Assembly (NCBI GenBank): GCA_019925095.2
Contig: CM034409.1
Coordinates: forward strand, 10,340,001 to 10,404,000
DNA from: Dendrolimus kikuchii
Lineage: Eukaryota; Arthropoda; Insecta; Lepidoptera; Lasiocampidae
Direction of reading: 5' to 3'
DNA: 64,000 bases
Both the position numbers and the translations under genes were made by a program. Under the pieces are notes generated by a model that saw nothing but the letters and a program-made list of their open reading frames with translations, did no database searches and was not told the origin of the DNA. This document shows, one piece after another, positions 9,373 to 20,239 of the stretch. Within the stretch, counting starts at the first letter, position 1, and each line of letters begins with the position of its first letter.

Positions 9373-9857
9373 TTTTTTATTGCAGGAGTTCAGCAGACAG
9401 CCAGACGGCCCACTTGATGGAAAGAGGTTACCGTCACCTATGGACATTTGCAACACCAAAGGTGCTACAAATGCGCTCCTGCTCTCTTAAGGGAGACTGG
9501 AACCTGTTCACTAATGCCGGAACACAACACAAGGTTGTTATGGCGACATACTTTTCGAAGAGGGGTGGTAGCCATCCAGTCAGGCAAATGCCCTACTACC
9601 TGGCTGTGGGTCGTTTTGTCGCTTCTTACGACAGGCCGCCCGGCCGCAGGAAATTGTATTCTTTCTCCGTTCCTGCACGGATAAATATCATATGGTGTAA
9701 ACTGGAAAATATCGCACGGGTGTATGTAAGTCCAGGAACTATGAAGGGTTCTATAGATATGACAAATGTTCGCCGGTTCCTTCGTTTGGTTACGGAATCG
9801 TAAAAAGCATTTAATTGAAAATATCGTCGAATAATACAAGCGACTATTTTATCTCTG
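9373..9857 (-). mobile_element. Retroposon family A, copy 2 (inverted mate of copy 1)
   Basis: The A tail appears as T at 9373-9378. Read on the minus strand, the first 299 bp (9857 down to about 9559) equal bases 1-299 exactly by eye, while the last 190 bp carry several mismatches. Similarity stops at the A tail. The far end cannot be placed because copy 1 is cut by the window edge. The short repeat AAGAAAT at 9363 and 9877 might be a target duplication extending the element to about 9876, but this is weak. Confidence 0.72.
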
Positions 9858-10220
9858 TCAGCGATTTATTTCTGATCTAGAAGAAATTGTTTTATGGAAT
9901 GTTTGTTGGCTAATTTATGAAAAAAAATGTTGAAGCTTATTGTGGGAATCCTATTTAACTGCGTTGTTGTTAAGAATTATTAAATTCGCATCATTTATTG
10001 TTTAAAAACAGAATATACCCTTATAAAATAAATTTTATCAAAATATATCCTACGCTCCAAAATTCTACATTCATTCAACCGTTTTCGATTGCTTCCCCGT
10101 TCGTTTTGTATATTTCATGTATTTTCATTGCTCACGTTGGTCATAGACTATTGACCTTTACGCTTCAATAATTAAATTGTGAACGAAAACAAAATTCAGA
10201 GCTCGTAACCGACAACAGAA
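9858..10220. other. Unassigned AT-rich DNA
   Basis: No gene, RNA or repeat boundary recognised. Confidence 0.5.
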
Positions 10221-10700
10221 ATGTAGATATATTAAATGCCGGAACACAACTCAAGGTTGTTATGGCGGCATACTCTAGACCAGAAGTGGCCTTGTAGTTT
10301 TTGCGTGAAACCCGAACAAACAGACAAAAAATAAAAAATTGCATCATGTTCTGCGCCGTTTATATAGTCTATTCCTGTTGGTTTTTTTATTAGTACCTAC
10401 AATGTACACAACATGTTTAGAATTTATAACAAAACAAATTTTATAATAAACGAAGTCGAGGACATATCCTATTTAAACAATGAGATTGCATGTGCTAATA
10501 TTATGTTATTAAATAATTATAAATTACGACCGAGTTATAAATTATTAGATATTAGCTATGTCCGCCACTTCATTGACTTGTATTATATGAATATCTTCTT
10601 CGGAACCCAGTCAAATATCATAATGAAATGTGTACGACAATTTAAAATATACTTTATGTTTTAATCTCTATAATTTTTATTGAAATCTGTTGAGATATTT
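10221..10700. repeat. Mosaic of family A and family C fragments
   Basis: Bases 10236-10287 match an inner block of family A (GCCGGAACACAACTCAAGG). They join at once to a block (CGTGAAACCCGAACAAACAG, then ATTTATAACAAAAC) shared with 13510-13700. The open frame 10413-10664 lies in this repeat and has no recognisable product. Confidence 0.5.
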
Positions 10701-10728
10701 TGGAGTTTAACCATACATACATACATAT

Positions 10729-11193
10729 TGTTACAATTTGGGCCACATGCATAGACAAAGCACATTTACTACCTGCCGGCGTTTGAGCTAATAACATTGA
10801 AACTATTTATGATTGTCTTCGTTTGTTTACTTTGTGTTTAAAATTTGAAATTAGAAAAACTGTCCATTGTGTACTGTCATCTTTTATGGCAGTCATTAGA
10901 CAGGTGTGTCGAAATGATTCTAAGAAATCCGATCTACGCGGGCCTTCAGCCGTATTATATCGGTGCAGTATAAAGCAAGGGCCCAATTGAGAGATAAGCA
11001 ATCAAAGCGATAACACAAGTGAGGCAAGACGTGTATACATTTAGTGACGGACTTTGCGCGTGTTATTGAATTGTGTATTATATTTGGACTTATTGCGTCC
11101 GGTTATATTTGTACCTGTGTTATACGTGTTTGTATAGTTCTAATAAATTCTATAGTAATTCCAATGGCGTTTTAAGTATCGTAACTCGTAACA
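10729..11193 (+). mobile_element. Solo LTR, 465 bp
   Basis: It starts TGTTAC and ends GTAACA, a perfect 6-bp terminal inversion, and is flanked by the 4-bp direct repeat ATAT at 10725-10728 and 11194-11197. A polyadenylation signal AATAAA lies at 11142-11147, about 46 bp before the 3' end, so the plus strand is the sense strand. No internal domain, primer-binding site or second LTR is present. The 4-bp AT-type target duplication fits Ty3/gypsy elements. It is unrelated in sequence to the LTR at 1319-2094. Confidence 0.72.
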
Positions 11194-11197
11194 ATAT

Positions 11198-13124
11198 TTA
11201 CAGATCGGCAACTAGACAAAAATTCTACAAACGGTGTCATAATTTTATGAGTAGGCATTGTATAAATTGCAATTTTCATTAAATTTGTGCCATTTATTAC
11301 ACTTAATTGAGCAGGCCTCAGCAAATCGACGTTATTAGACATCGAACGCAAACAAATAGTAGTGGTATTTCAAATCCGCAACGTTCTCATCGTTACGAAT
11401 TGAACGGACGGTTTTTCTATCCCTAACAGCGTAAACTACAATCAGAGTGCACCATGGATTTGTGCAAGCGTTAAATTTAACACTCCCTTTTAGTATTTGG
11501 TATATATAAACTAACTAGCTTTTAGCTTTTGCCCGTAGAACTGCAACGGCATAGCCAAAAATGAGATCGCAGCGCCACCTTTTTGGCTATATTCGTCTAT
11601 ACCACGGAAATGACTTCATTTATTGGGGAAAAAAGTATCCCAAGTGATCCGAGATATAAGCGAGATCTGTCTCGAGTTCATTCAAATCCGTTCAGTAGTT
11701 TCAAGTGATCCTCTAACATAAAAAAATAATGTACTTGTCCAATTTGAAAACCTGCCCGTAAAACTTCGAGTTAAAATTTTGTTGCGATTCGTTTTGCCAC
11801 TTATCCGTTGCCATTCGTTTTTCCACTTGTCCGTTGAAGTTTCACTTCTACTATGTGTCCCAGCACACAGTTCGATTTTTCGCAGGTTTATTGCAAATTA
11901 TGATTTGGTTAGGTTAGGTACATTTTAATAAATGCATTTTTTATTTAAACATGTTATTTTATCAAACAAAAAAAAACTGAATTCGACCCGGAACTAAAAA
12001 ACGCAACCATAGGCTATTCTAAAATTATGCCGCCTCTCACCACGTCTAGTCTAAATTTATGCCGCTCCTCCATGCGGCCGTAACGCTTTTTCGTGACAGA
12101 AAAATTCTAATAATTGTATTTTCGGTTTTTCTGGTCCGAATTAGCCCCTCTACAGATTTATTGTATTACTAGCCTGTTCCTGTGGCTTTGTTCGTGTTAA
12201 TGTAAATTTTGTAGACAGAGTGGAGGACCAGCCATTGGTACCCCCCCACGCGCCCTCCTTAGAAATGTGAAATATAATTTTTAATTCAAAATATCCCTCT
12301 AACGAAGGTGGCACTAACCATGATAGAGAGCAACACATTAGAATTATTTTGTCACTGTCGTTGCCATGGTGACCTATTTTTTAGTGAACTGCAACGGTGG
12401 CGCCAATAAAACGCGATCGCAGCGCTCTTCCAGGCTACGTCTTTCCGTTAGGAACACTAGTTCTCCTACATGAAAGGTGTCTCATTTTCTATACTCTAAT
12501 TAGTTTAAGTAATTAGTAATTCTTGCTTCACTAAACTTAAGACTAAATATACAAAAATCTTAATTACTACGTGATAAAAATCTATATCCTGAACATGTTC
12601 ATGATATGCATGTCTGAAGGCTTTGTCTGTTCACTGTATTTGAAGATTTTATCACGTACGTGGATTGCGCAAAGTTTTGACCTTACTAATTATGCAGGAA
12701 TAAATTAATTATTGCACGTGACGTAATACATACAAACTATTGCCACTTTTTTGGAACGATTTTCCTTATCGCGTGTTATTCAATGGAGGGAAGCTAGATG
12801 AAAAAAGTGTTAAATGTATGCAGCATGAAATTTCGCACACTTATAGTTTATGTAGAGAAGAAGCGACGAATACTTATATTTTTTTGAAATTATGCATAAA
12901 AAATACATTATATTAATAAAAAGAACATTACATACACTACCACGTATTTGACACACACACGCATATACTCTTTTGTTTATTGTTCAAGTCAAACTAAGAG
13001 TGTAGCCTTGCCCAAATCTGTGATTTTAGAAGTATAGTCTTTGACATCAATTATTATGTTCGAATTTCGAGCACAGGCGACCACTAGTTAGTATAGATAT
13101 ATAAACCTTGCAACACATAAACAC
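11198..13124. other. Helitron-type debris and unassigned DNA
   Basis: Bases 11515-11720 (GATCGCAGCGCCACCTTTTT, then ATTCGTCTATACCACGGAAA) are an eroded Helitron-type unit. Bases 11735-11885 match 41795-41945 almost throughout (TTGCCATTCGTTTTTCCACT). Bases 12150-12440 are a GC-richer unassigned stretch. The remainder holds no supportable feature. Confidence 0.45.
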
Positions 13125-13700
13125 GCATAATATAAAAAATATGTGTGCAATTCACATGCAGTAGAAGTGAAACAAAGTACGACAAGGGTGGGAGGGATTC
13201 TAAATTTTGTGACGTCACAGTTCATATATTTTATATGGTTATAATATATTAGGATATGCCCGCGATTTCGTCCACGCTTGACTTGAAATTCCCGCGGGAT
13301 TCCCGGGACACAAAGTATCGCAGCATTTAAAAAAAGAACGTAAGCTATTCTTTTAGTGGAAACTGTGTCGGAATAAGCAAATTTTATGCATCCGAAAAAC
13401 TTCAAACCGCGCCCAGGAAAATTCCCTCGGGCTTCCCGGGATAAAATGTAGAGCAGATTTTAAGTCTAAGAATTTGCTTTGGATCAGCGAAAAGCGCATC
13501 GAAATCGGCCCAGTAGTTTTTACGTGAATCCCGAACAAACAGGCAAGAAATAAAAAAAAATACATCATGTGGAGAACATGATGTAACGTTTATGTAGTCT
13601 ATTCCAGTTGTTTTTTTTTTAATAGCTTCAATGTACACGGTATGTCTAGAATTTATAATAAAACGACTTTTATAGTAAACGAATTCGCGGACATATTCTA
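13125..13700. mobile_element. Family D plus family C repeat block
   Basis: 13125-13248 is family D and ends at TATTAG. 13249-13560 is family C (GATATGCCCGCGATTTCGTC, CCGCGGGATTCCCGGG, then CCGAACAAACAGGCAAG). 13560-13700 matches 10340-10480. The Helitron terminus here is TTAG rather than CTAG, so it is eroded or a point variant. The open frames across it are accidental. Confidence 0.5.
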
Positions 13701-13804
13701 GTTATAATTATATACATACATTTATATGGATATTTCTATTTCTTTCTTACCTACAGACACGGCAGGTTTAGAATTTTATAACATTATATAGATTTAAAAG
13801 TTCA

Positions 13805-14195
13805 AAACAATTCCAACTCTGTATGAGCATAGTATTTAAATAATTAAATATAATGTACACACCTTCCATGATCAAATTGATCGTGTACTAGCAGAAGGTG
13901 ATGTCAGGAGCCTTAAGAACAGACGAGCGTGCATGACAAGAGTTATGAATGTCAAAGAAGCAAGTGAGGTGTGTAAGAATAAGCCTGAATGGCGCTCTGT
14001 TGTTCGTGCCTACCCCGCAAGGGAACTGGCGTGAAGTTATGTATGTATGTATGTATGTAAATATAATGTATTCGATCGCATTCTGCCGTAGGCTTAGTCC
14101 TATAGATTTATGGGCTTATCTCTTATTAGTGTCGCTTTTTGTTTCATCGAGTTTCAAATCAAAACGATTCTAAAGAAGTTTCACTGCAAAAAATA
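13805..14195. repeat. Family E repeat split by a LINE
   Basis: The left part (13805-13857) and right part (14058-14195) together rebuild the family E sequence seen uninterrupted at 8374-8550. Confidence 0.7.
13858..14057 (+). mobile_element. LINE family B, nested 5'-truncated copy
   Basis: A 200-bp copy starting CACACCTTCCATGATC and ending in GTAT repeats. It is flanked by a perfect 13-bp direct repeat TAAATATAATGTA (13845-13857 and 14058-14070). It matches 6334-6534 closely. The related empty site at 8374-8550 shows the target before insertion. Confidence 0.92.
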
Positions 14196-15739
14196 TCCTT
14201 ACCTGTCTTGTACCTAGATTAATCCTAATAGATAACTAAATATGCTATAAATATCATGTCTCTGTTACAGACTCACCATTAGGAATTCCAAAGTTTCATG
14301 CAAGGTGCAGTTTGTATTTGTGGAAGTAATTAAACCACTTTAAGTTCTGCTTGAACATAACTCTGTAGGGTAGGTACTTATCAAACAATAAGATTATTAT
14401 GAGGTGAATAAAATCTGAATATGTTTTATGTAGTAGGTAGTATATGCCAAAAAGACTACGGAACACAAGTGTTCTATGTAACTAATGCTCAAATTGAATC
14501 AATCAGGTTGATAGTAACGGAACTGAAAGAACTAAACGGTATTTAATGACATTGAATGATTAAAGTTTATGTTTATACGGATCACTTTGGTTGATTCATC
14601 CAAATATTAAAAGTGAAATTAACTGTCTATACCGAGTTAACCTGATGTTGCGACGGAAGTTGCCACACTTGAATAAATAGTATGACTGGTTACTGGCGGA
14701 GGAAATAAATAACCCGTTCATCACTATTAATACTGTAAATGCTAAAGTAACTCTGTCTGTGTGTCTGCCTGTCTGCCTGTCAGACAGTGAGGCCAAGCAA
14801 TTATATATTAATAGATCACCTGTTAAATATTTACAAAACCAAAAACAATTAGAAATGTATGTACACTTATATTAGTAAGGATTTAGGTATTTATATGTTT
14901 TTCTGTCTATATTGTATTGTCCGTAATGTGACAGTTGTCAACCGCAATAACATACCAAAACCAATAAGGGAGCTGTCTTTAAAACAGTTTCAAAATAAAT
15001 TATTTAGTTTAATAATTGACAACCAATTTTATTCCATAAATCAATTTTTATCTTATCTATATATGTATAAAAATGAATCCCTACTTCCCTTGTTCACGCA
15101 TCACGCGTGAACGGCTGGACCGATTTCGCTAATTCTTTTTTTGTTGTGTTTGTTATTATCAGGAAAAGGTTCTTATGAAAGAAAAATTAAGAAAATTGTG
15201 CGGAAAATTAGAAAATTTAAGAATACTTAACCACCATATAAAATTATTTCTAATCTAACCTTAGCGCTTTGGACAATATAAACTTTTTTAATGTATCCTT
15301 ATGACATTTGACATAGAATTGACAGAATGCGTGCTGCAAACATCGTCAAAGATGTAAAAAAACTGAATATCGTTTAAAACAGATGCTTCGGTCGGAGTTA
15401 TTTTATTAATAAAATACATGTAAAATAATTAATTTATTATTTCTTACAAAAAAGATGTAAGAAAACTGAATTTCTTAGTGCACATCACGGTTAGTTCAGA
15501 GCCATCACGCCTAATATTAAAAGTACAATTTAATATGGAGTTTTGGTTAGTTTGGATAGACTAACATAACAAGTGATATACTTGGTTATAAAGAAGAATA
15601 CAATAGTTTTCTTTAATTTACAGTTGAATTTTCATTTTTGAAAATGCCAGCAATTAGACGTACAAACTTATGTTGTATATCATAAAGCATTAGAATAATA
15701 AACACTTTTTTTATACTTTTTTTTATTAATTATACCATA
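14196..15739. other. Unassigned DNA with Helitron fragments
   Basis: Bases 14735-14790 (AAAGTAACTCTGTCTG and repeated GTCTG) resemble the 5' part of the Helitrons at 52356 and 53914. Bases 15055-15235 (GCGTGAACGGCTGGACCGAT) resemble a variant of Helitron family H2. No gene is seen in the rest. Confidence 0.45.
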
Positions 15740-15769
15740 TTTTAACGGTTTTAAGCGCGGTAATTTTAT

Positions 15770-16033
15770 TTGGGTTTATCCAACCACTACATCAGATTCG
15801 ATAACCCACAAATCCTCGCGAAAGAGAATCGCTTAATACCTAGAATGATGCGTGAGGCTATTGAAATCAAAAAACACCCAAATTTCAATAGAGAAGATGG
15901 TTGGCAAGTACCACCTGTTTGGGATCCAATTATCAAAACTATTAAGACCCAAACCCAGCAAAATCCAGCTGCCAGACCTCAAGACACTGTGAGCTCTTTC
16001 TGCGTACAACGGAACACAAACCAACTTGACTGA
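15770..16033 (+). pseudogene. Penelope-like protein, C-terminal fragment
   Basis: An 87-residue open frame. The central pattern REAIEIKKHPNFNREDGW is typical of the C-terminal end of Penelope-like polyproteins just after the GIY-YIG nuclease core. The reverse transcriptase and the GIY-YIG core are absent, so the fragment is 5'-truncated. The ATG lies by the inverted terminal repeat and is probably not a native start. No function is expected. Confidence 0.72.
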
Positions 16034-16296
16034 TAATTACTTTATTTTCCTTCGACCCATTTTAATATTATATAAAATTATTAGAGCTAGGCATGTTTGC
16101 TGAAGAGTTTCTTGCGCCGCTTCTTCTCTTCAAGCCATAACATGTTGCGAAGCGGTAGTAAATTAGATTAGGCTCCCATAGAGTAAATAAAAACCATAAA
16201 CAAAATTAAAAATAAAATTAAATAATTAAAATTAATAAGTTGGCGGTAGGCTAAATAAAACTTTAACAATACTCGTTGACACTTGACATCTTTGTC

Positions 16297-16338
16297 TTCC
16301 GTGATCACGGCCACTGAAAAGTGGCCGAAACGTCGGAA
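16297..16338 (+). ncRNA. Hammerhead-like fold in the Penelope 3' region
   Basis: TTCCG and CGGAA can pair as an outer stem. GGCCACT (16309-16315) and AGTGGCC (16320-16326) form a perfect 7-bp stem with a GAAA loop, followed by GAAACGTC (16327-16334). Hammerhead ribozymes are known in the pLTRs of Penelope-like elements, and GAAACGTC is their usual 3' core. The 5' core here reads TGATCAC where CTGATGA is expected, so activity is doubtful. Confidence 0.5.
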
Positions 16339-16403
16339 AAACCAAAATCAAATAAAATTACCGCGCTTAAAACCGTTAAAACGTAGTTTTATTATGTATA
16401 CAA

Positions 16404-17390
16404 GTCGCGAAAACTTAAGAAAATATTAATTATACCAATTCGAATTTAATATTCATAGTTAAGACAGGACAACGTCTGTCGGTTTCAGCTAGTAATATAT
16501 AAAGACAAACTGTTATCTGTGTTATCTAATATTGACACTAAGTTAATTAATATGATTTTACTTAAATGACATGCAATATAGAACAATATGACATTTTAAA
16601 ATAATTTTTGCATTATATTCTATGATATTATCTAAAGTAAGAAGTTGTTATCTTGAATGTATAAATATTATGTCAGCTCAAGCTATGATTGTATGTTTAT
16701 GTAATAATATTAGTTACTTTCAGTGTAAATATTTTGGATGCTTTTATAAGGCGAAACATGTACTGAGCATATTTCACTTGTAACGTCTTTTATTTCCATG
16801 TTTCTGGCAAATAAATCAATTTTATTTCATTTCAAATATACATAATCTGTGACCGACTGGCCAGTGCGCGAAATGATTCGTCACAACACCCCACACAAAT
16901 ATTTTAACAGCGTTTTAGCTTAGAATTGAACATAAGTAACTAACGTTAACGGATCTTCAAAAGATTTTGAGTATGGTGTTTAATGAAAATTAAAGGCCGA
17001 AATCATTAATCTTCCCTTAAGGTATCCTAAACAATGCAAGCGTGGCATTAATCAAAATTTAACATGTCAGATGTTATTGGAATAAATTAACGTTTCGAAG
17101 CTTTTGTGGCAGTTATTTTATGTATTTTTGGTGTGTTATCAATTTTAGTAAGTTGTTTGCATGACTAAAGTTGTGAGCGATTAGTAGCTAAGACAATAAC
17201 ATCTTATTCCAATGACGTTAGTTCAAGAGCTAGAGTTAGCTAGAAGGCATACACCGCTTCGGAAGTTTTTAAAACTAATACGGTAATACCTACCGTTAGT
17301 GCGAGATTTATATAAGGAAACACGTAGAACTCTGACAACTATTTTATTTGACTTCCAAATAAAGAATTCCCGTTTTACAGCGGGTTTGTA
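16404..17390. other. Unassigned AT-rich DNA
   Basis: No reading frame, RNA gene or repeat boundary that I can support. Confidence 0.5.
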
Positions 17391-17456
17391 GTATGTATAG
17401 TCTTAATTACCGCGCTTAAAACCGCTAAAACGTAGTTTTATTATGTATAGTCTTGT
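17391..17456 (+). mobile_element. Tiny Penelope-like 3'-end insertion
   Basis: About 40 bp (AATTACCGCGCTTAAAACCG onward) match the 3' end of the Penelope remnant at 16350-16400. The direct repeat TATGTATAGTCTT lies on both sides (near 17392 and 17441). Part of that repeat also occurs at the element's own end, so microhomology is involved. Confidence 0.5.
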
Positions 17457-17747
17457 AACACGAAAGAAACCTCCTTATTTTTTTATTATTATTTGTAACT
17501 CTACAATTAATTTGAGTTGATAAAGCAAATACTATTCTAAAATTTTAAAAAAATTGAGAAAATAATGACTACTACTCGTAGTAACAAATTCTCTTAAAAC
17601 TACTTACAGACTAAATTAGACATTCAATCGTCGCTTTTTAATTTTAATAGAGACTGATTGTGATATTGAGACATCGTTTACACTAATCCTATTTTCCAGA
17701 GAAATGATTCATAATTATATTAATTGTTGTTATTAACATCTTTTATC
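17457..17747. other. Unassigned AT-rich DNA
   Basis: Nothing recognisable. Confidence 0.45.
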
Positions 17748-18032
17748 CGTGCAGGAATGGAGAAAGAATACAAATTCCTGTGGCCGGGCGGCCTGTCGTA
17801 AGAGGCGACAAAACAACCCACAGCCAGGTGGTGGGGCATTTGCCCGACTGGATAACTACCACCCCTGGTCTATAGTATGCCGCCATAACAATCTTGAGTT
17901 GTGTTCCATTAGTGACCAGGTTCCAGTCTCCTTAATAGCACCTTTGGTGTTGCAAATGTCCATAGGCGATGGTAACCGCTTTCCATCAAGTGGGCCGTCT
18001 GCCTGTCTGCTGAACTCTTGCAATAAAAAAAA
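17748..18032 (+). mobile_element. Retroposon family A, copy 4
   Basis: Starts at TTATCCGTGCAGGAATGG and ends in an AATAAAAAA tail. The short repeat TAACAT flanks it (about 17733 and 18041), a possible target duplication. The 5' end matches the break point of the 35.2-kb copy, suggesting a fixed element start rather than random truncation. An open frame over 17749-18066 crosses the A tail and is accidental. Confidence 0.72.
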
Positions 18033-18925
18033 TAAAAAAATAACATATAATTATGTAGGCAAGTAATTTCATCATAATTAGTTTAGTGGTTTTGTCGTGT
18101 ACACGTGTCAGATAGACTTGCTTTTACATTCATATTCTTACTAATACCATGACGACGAAGTCAGAGGTCCTAAAGCGGCCGTTTTCCCAGATTCGTGTTA
18201 CGAACTCGACATGTCTCGAAATAAAGTGGAATTTTATACTATGTTTTATTTAAAATGAGTTTTCAAAAGTAGCCGCTTTAGACTCACTGATCTGAGAAAC
18301 GCTCTTATAGAAATCTGTTACATTCGCATAATTAGACGCGCAGTTTTTAATGTCATCCTTTAATGCGGGAAATACCCTCAATGTATAAGTTCAGTGCGTA
18401 AGATGGCCCCTTATAGCAATCGCATCAGGAAGTTTTCGCCCTTGTCCTCCAACACTAAAACCCTTTCCATACATCGGTCCCTAAAACTGGGAATATTCAT
18501 AGCTCGCCGAGCACAAAATCAGTTCACGCGTGATTTATGTATAACCCACGCAGTTTTAGAGGTCCATTTGATATATGGAGCTGAATATTTCCCACGAGAT
18601 AAATATGAAGGTCAGTACACTTCAGAACTTTGTCGTGTTGTGATTAATTTGCTTCAACGTAATTGATTTATTTAATACAGGCGCTTTTCTTGAAGCGTCA
18701 CTCGCAAAAATATCATAAGAACATGTAGTGAACATTTAAAAACAATATGTCTAATTTAATTATAACTCTTCACGATTTTATATTATGAATAAACTACTTT
18801 TTATTTAAACTTCAAATATTTACAATCAAAATTTACATACATTAAAAATAGAACTTGAATTTAAAATATACAGCTTAAAGATATGCAAGATAAAAAATTA
18901 CAAATAATAAAAGGGGTTCCGTTAG
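18033..18925. other. Unassigned DNA with one orphan frame
   Basis: An open frame of 90 codons (18394-18666, plus) has no motif I recognise and no repeat context. It could be chance. Otherwise nothing is seen. Confidence 0.4.
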
Positions 18926-18998
18926 TTGGGAACGTTCCCAAAGTACTGGCCGCGTTACCACGCTGAATGGCAACGCTAATGAGTTGCCATTCAGCGTG
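18926..18998. repeat. Palindrome plus perfect 16-bp hairpin
   Basis: TTGGGAACGTTCCCAA (18926-18941) is a perfect palindrome. CACGCTGAATGGCAAC (18959-18974) pairs perfectly with 18983-18998 around the 8-nt loop GCTAATGA. The GC-rich island from 18915 to 19040 stands out from its AT-rich surroundings and is probably a TE fragment of unknown class. Confidence 0.85.
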
Positions 18999-19040
18999 CT
19001 TTGTTTAGAACGTAGTGCGCACATCAGCCCATCAAGGGTT

Positions 19041-20040
19041 TTGTAGAGGTGATTAAAGTCTTATTTTTTAATTATTTGACTACCGAATTTTATAAAACCA
19101 TGCAATCGAAAACACCCCAATCTTCTCAACGGTTTTTATGCAAAGCAATCTTTATTGAACATATTTTCCATGCTCTAACACCTTGATTTTTTTAAATTAT
19201 TACAGTATTTAAAATTTAGAAGGGGCATCTTAATCTTAACAACTTTGTAACCAAAATATCTCGTCACTTGTAGTTTTAAATAAAACTTAATCTATACATA
19301 TATATCATTATAATTGTTTGGCTTCAATCATTGACTGCTGACATATCAATGCACTGCCCAAACTACTGGGGCTATAAACATGAAAATTTGCATACGGGTT
19401 CTTTCCACACTTTAGGTGCGCACTTATAAAGAATTTTTGATAATTCAACTCCTAAGGGGGCAAATAAGGTTACAAAAGTTTGCTCAATCTAAAACTATTT
19501 TTAATCTACGCGGGCGAATATAGTTATGATTTTACAAGATCTAACTAATGACAACAACAATACACACAACAATATAAATAATTTACAACTCTTAGTTTCA
19601 TGTATGATGTCCACTCAGTCTTCCATTTTGCGATTTCACAAAAGAGTTACGTAGCGGCATATATAGATTACATATTGCTACTAAATTTCATCCCCATAGA
19701 CAAATAGTTTTCACAGAAGATGGATATGACATACAACTGACGAAACTAAACATGATAAAAGGGAGTTACGTTATTGTCAAAATTGTTGCGGAACCCTAAA
19801 AACTAATCGGATCTTGTTTAAGCTAAAAAAAAATATATCATTTTTAAGCTCTTCGTCATCTGAGTGCAAACCTTATTTGCTGAAAATGCAGCTTACAAAT
19901 TCCCATAACAGCTATTTGTTAATCACTAACGGTTCCTGCAGATGTCGTCCTGCCCTAATAAATAAAAATCTAGAACCAAATTCCAGTGCCACCTACCGGG
20001 TCAAATTATGAATCTAAACCATCCCCGAACCCACTCAAAC
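19041..20040. other. Unassigned DNA
   Basis: No gene recognised. Bases 19720-19800 end 'gcggaaccctaaaaac', resembling the dispersed repeat ends near 7160 and 21205. The rest holds nothing I can support. Confidence 0.4.
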
Positions 20041-20239
20041 ACTATTTTTTTACATCTTGGCTTACATTATTGAAGTTCGATTAGGGATCCCTAATTTTTT
20101 CTAGTAATAAATGTAGCCTTTATTAATATGGCATAATATAGCAGTCTAAAGTTGAAATAATTTTTCTAATCGGTCCAGTAGTTTTTGAGTTTATTCATAC
20201 AAAAATACAAATGTTTCCTCTTTATAATATTAGTATAGA
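20041..20239 (-). mobile_element. Non-autonomous Helitron, diverged H1 type
   Basis: The minus-strand 5' end TCTATACTAATATTATAAAG starts at about 20239. It shares the block TTACATTATTG and GGATCCCTAATTTTTT with 8105-8319. The 3' end is unclear. Confidence 0.6.

Larger units (their letters stand above)
15741..16381 (+). mobile_element. Penelope-like element remnant
   Basis: A 31-bp perfect inverted repeat bounds it: TTTAACGGTTTTAAGCGCGG... at 15741-15771 and its complement at about 16350-16381. Between them lie the C-terminus of a Penelope-type protein and a structured 3' region containing GAAACGTC. Inverted copies of the terminal (pLTR) sequence around 5'-truncated bodies are known for Penelope-like elements. 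A second scrap of the same 3' end lies at 17404-17445. Confidence 0.7.

Noticed and set aside
1..9857. Large transposon with 0.5-kb terminal inverted repeats
   Set aside because: The interval holds many older unrelated repeats and no transposase, and each arm is a poly(A)-tailed retroposon copy.
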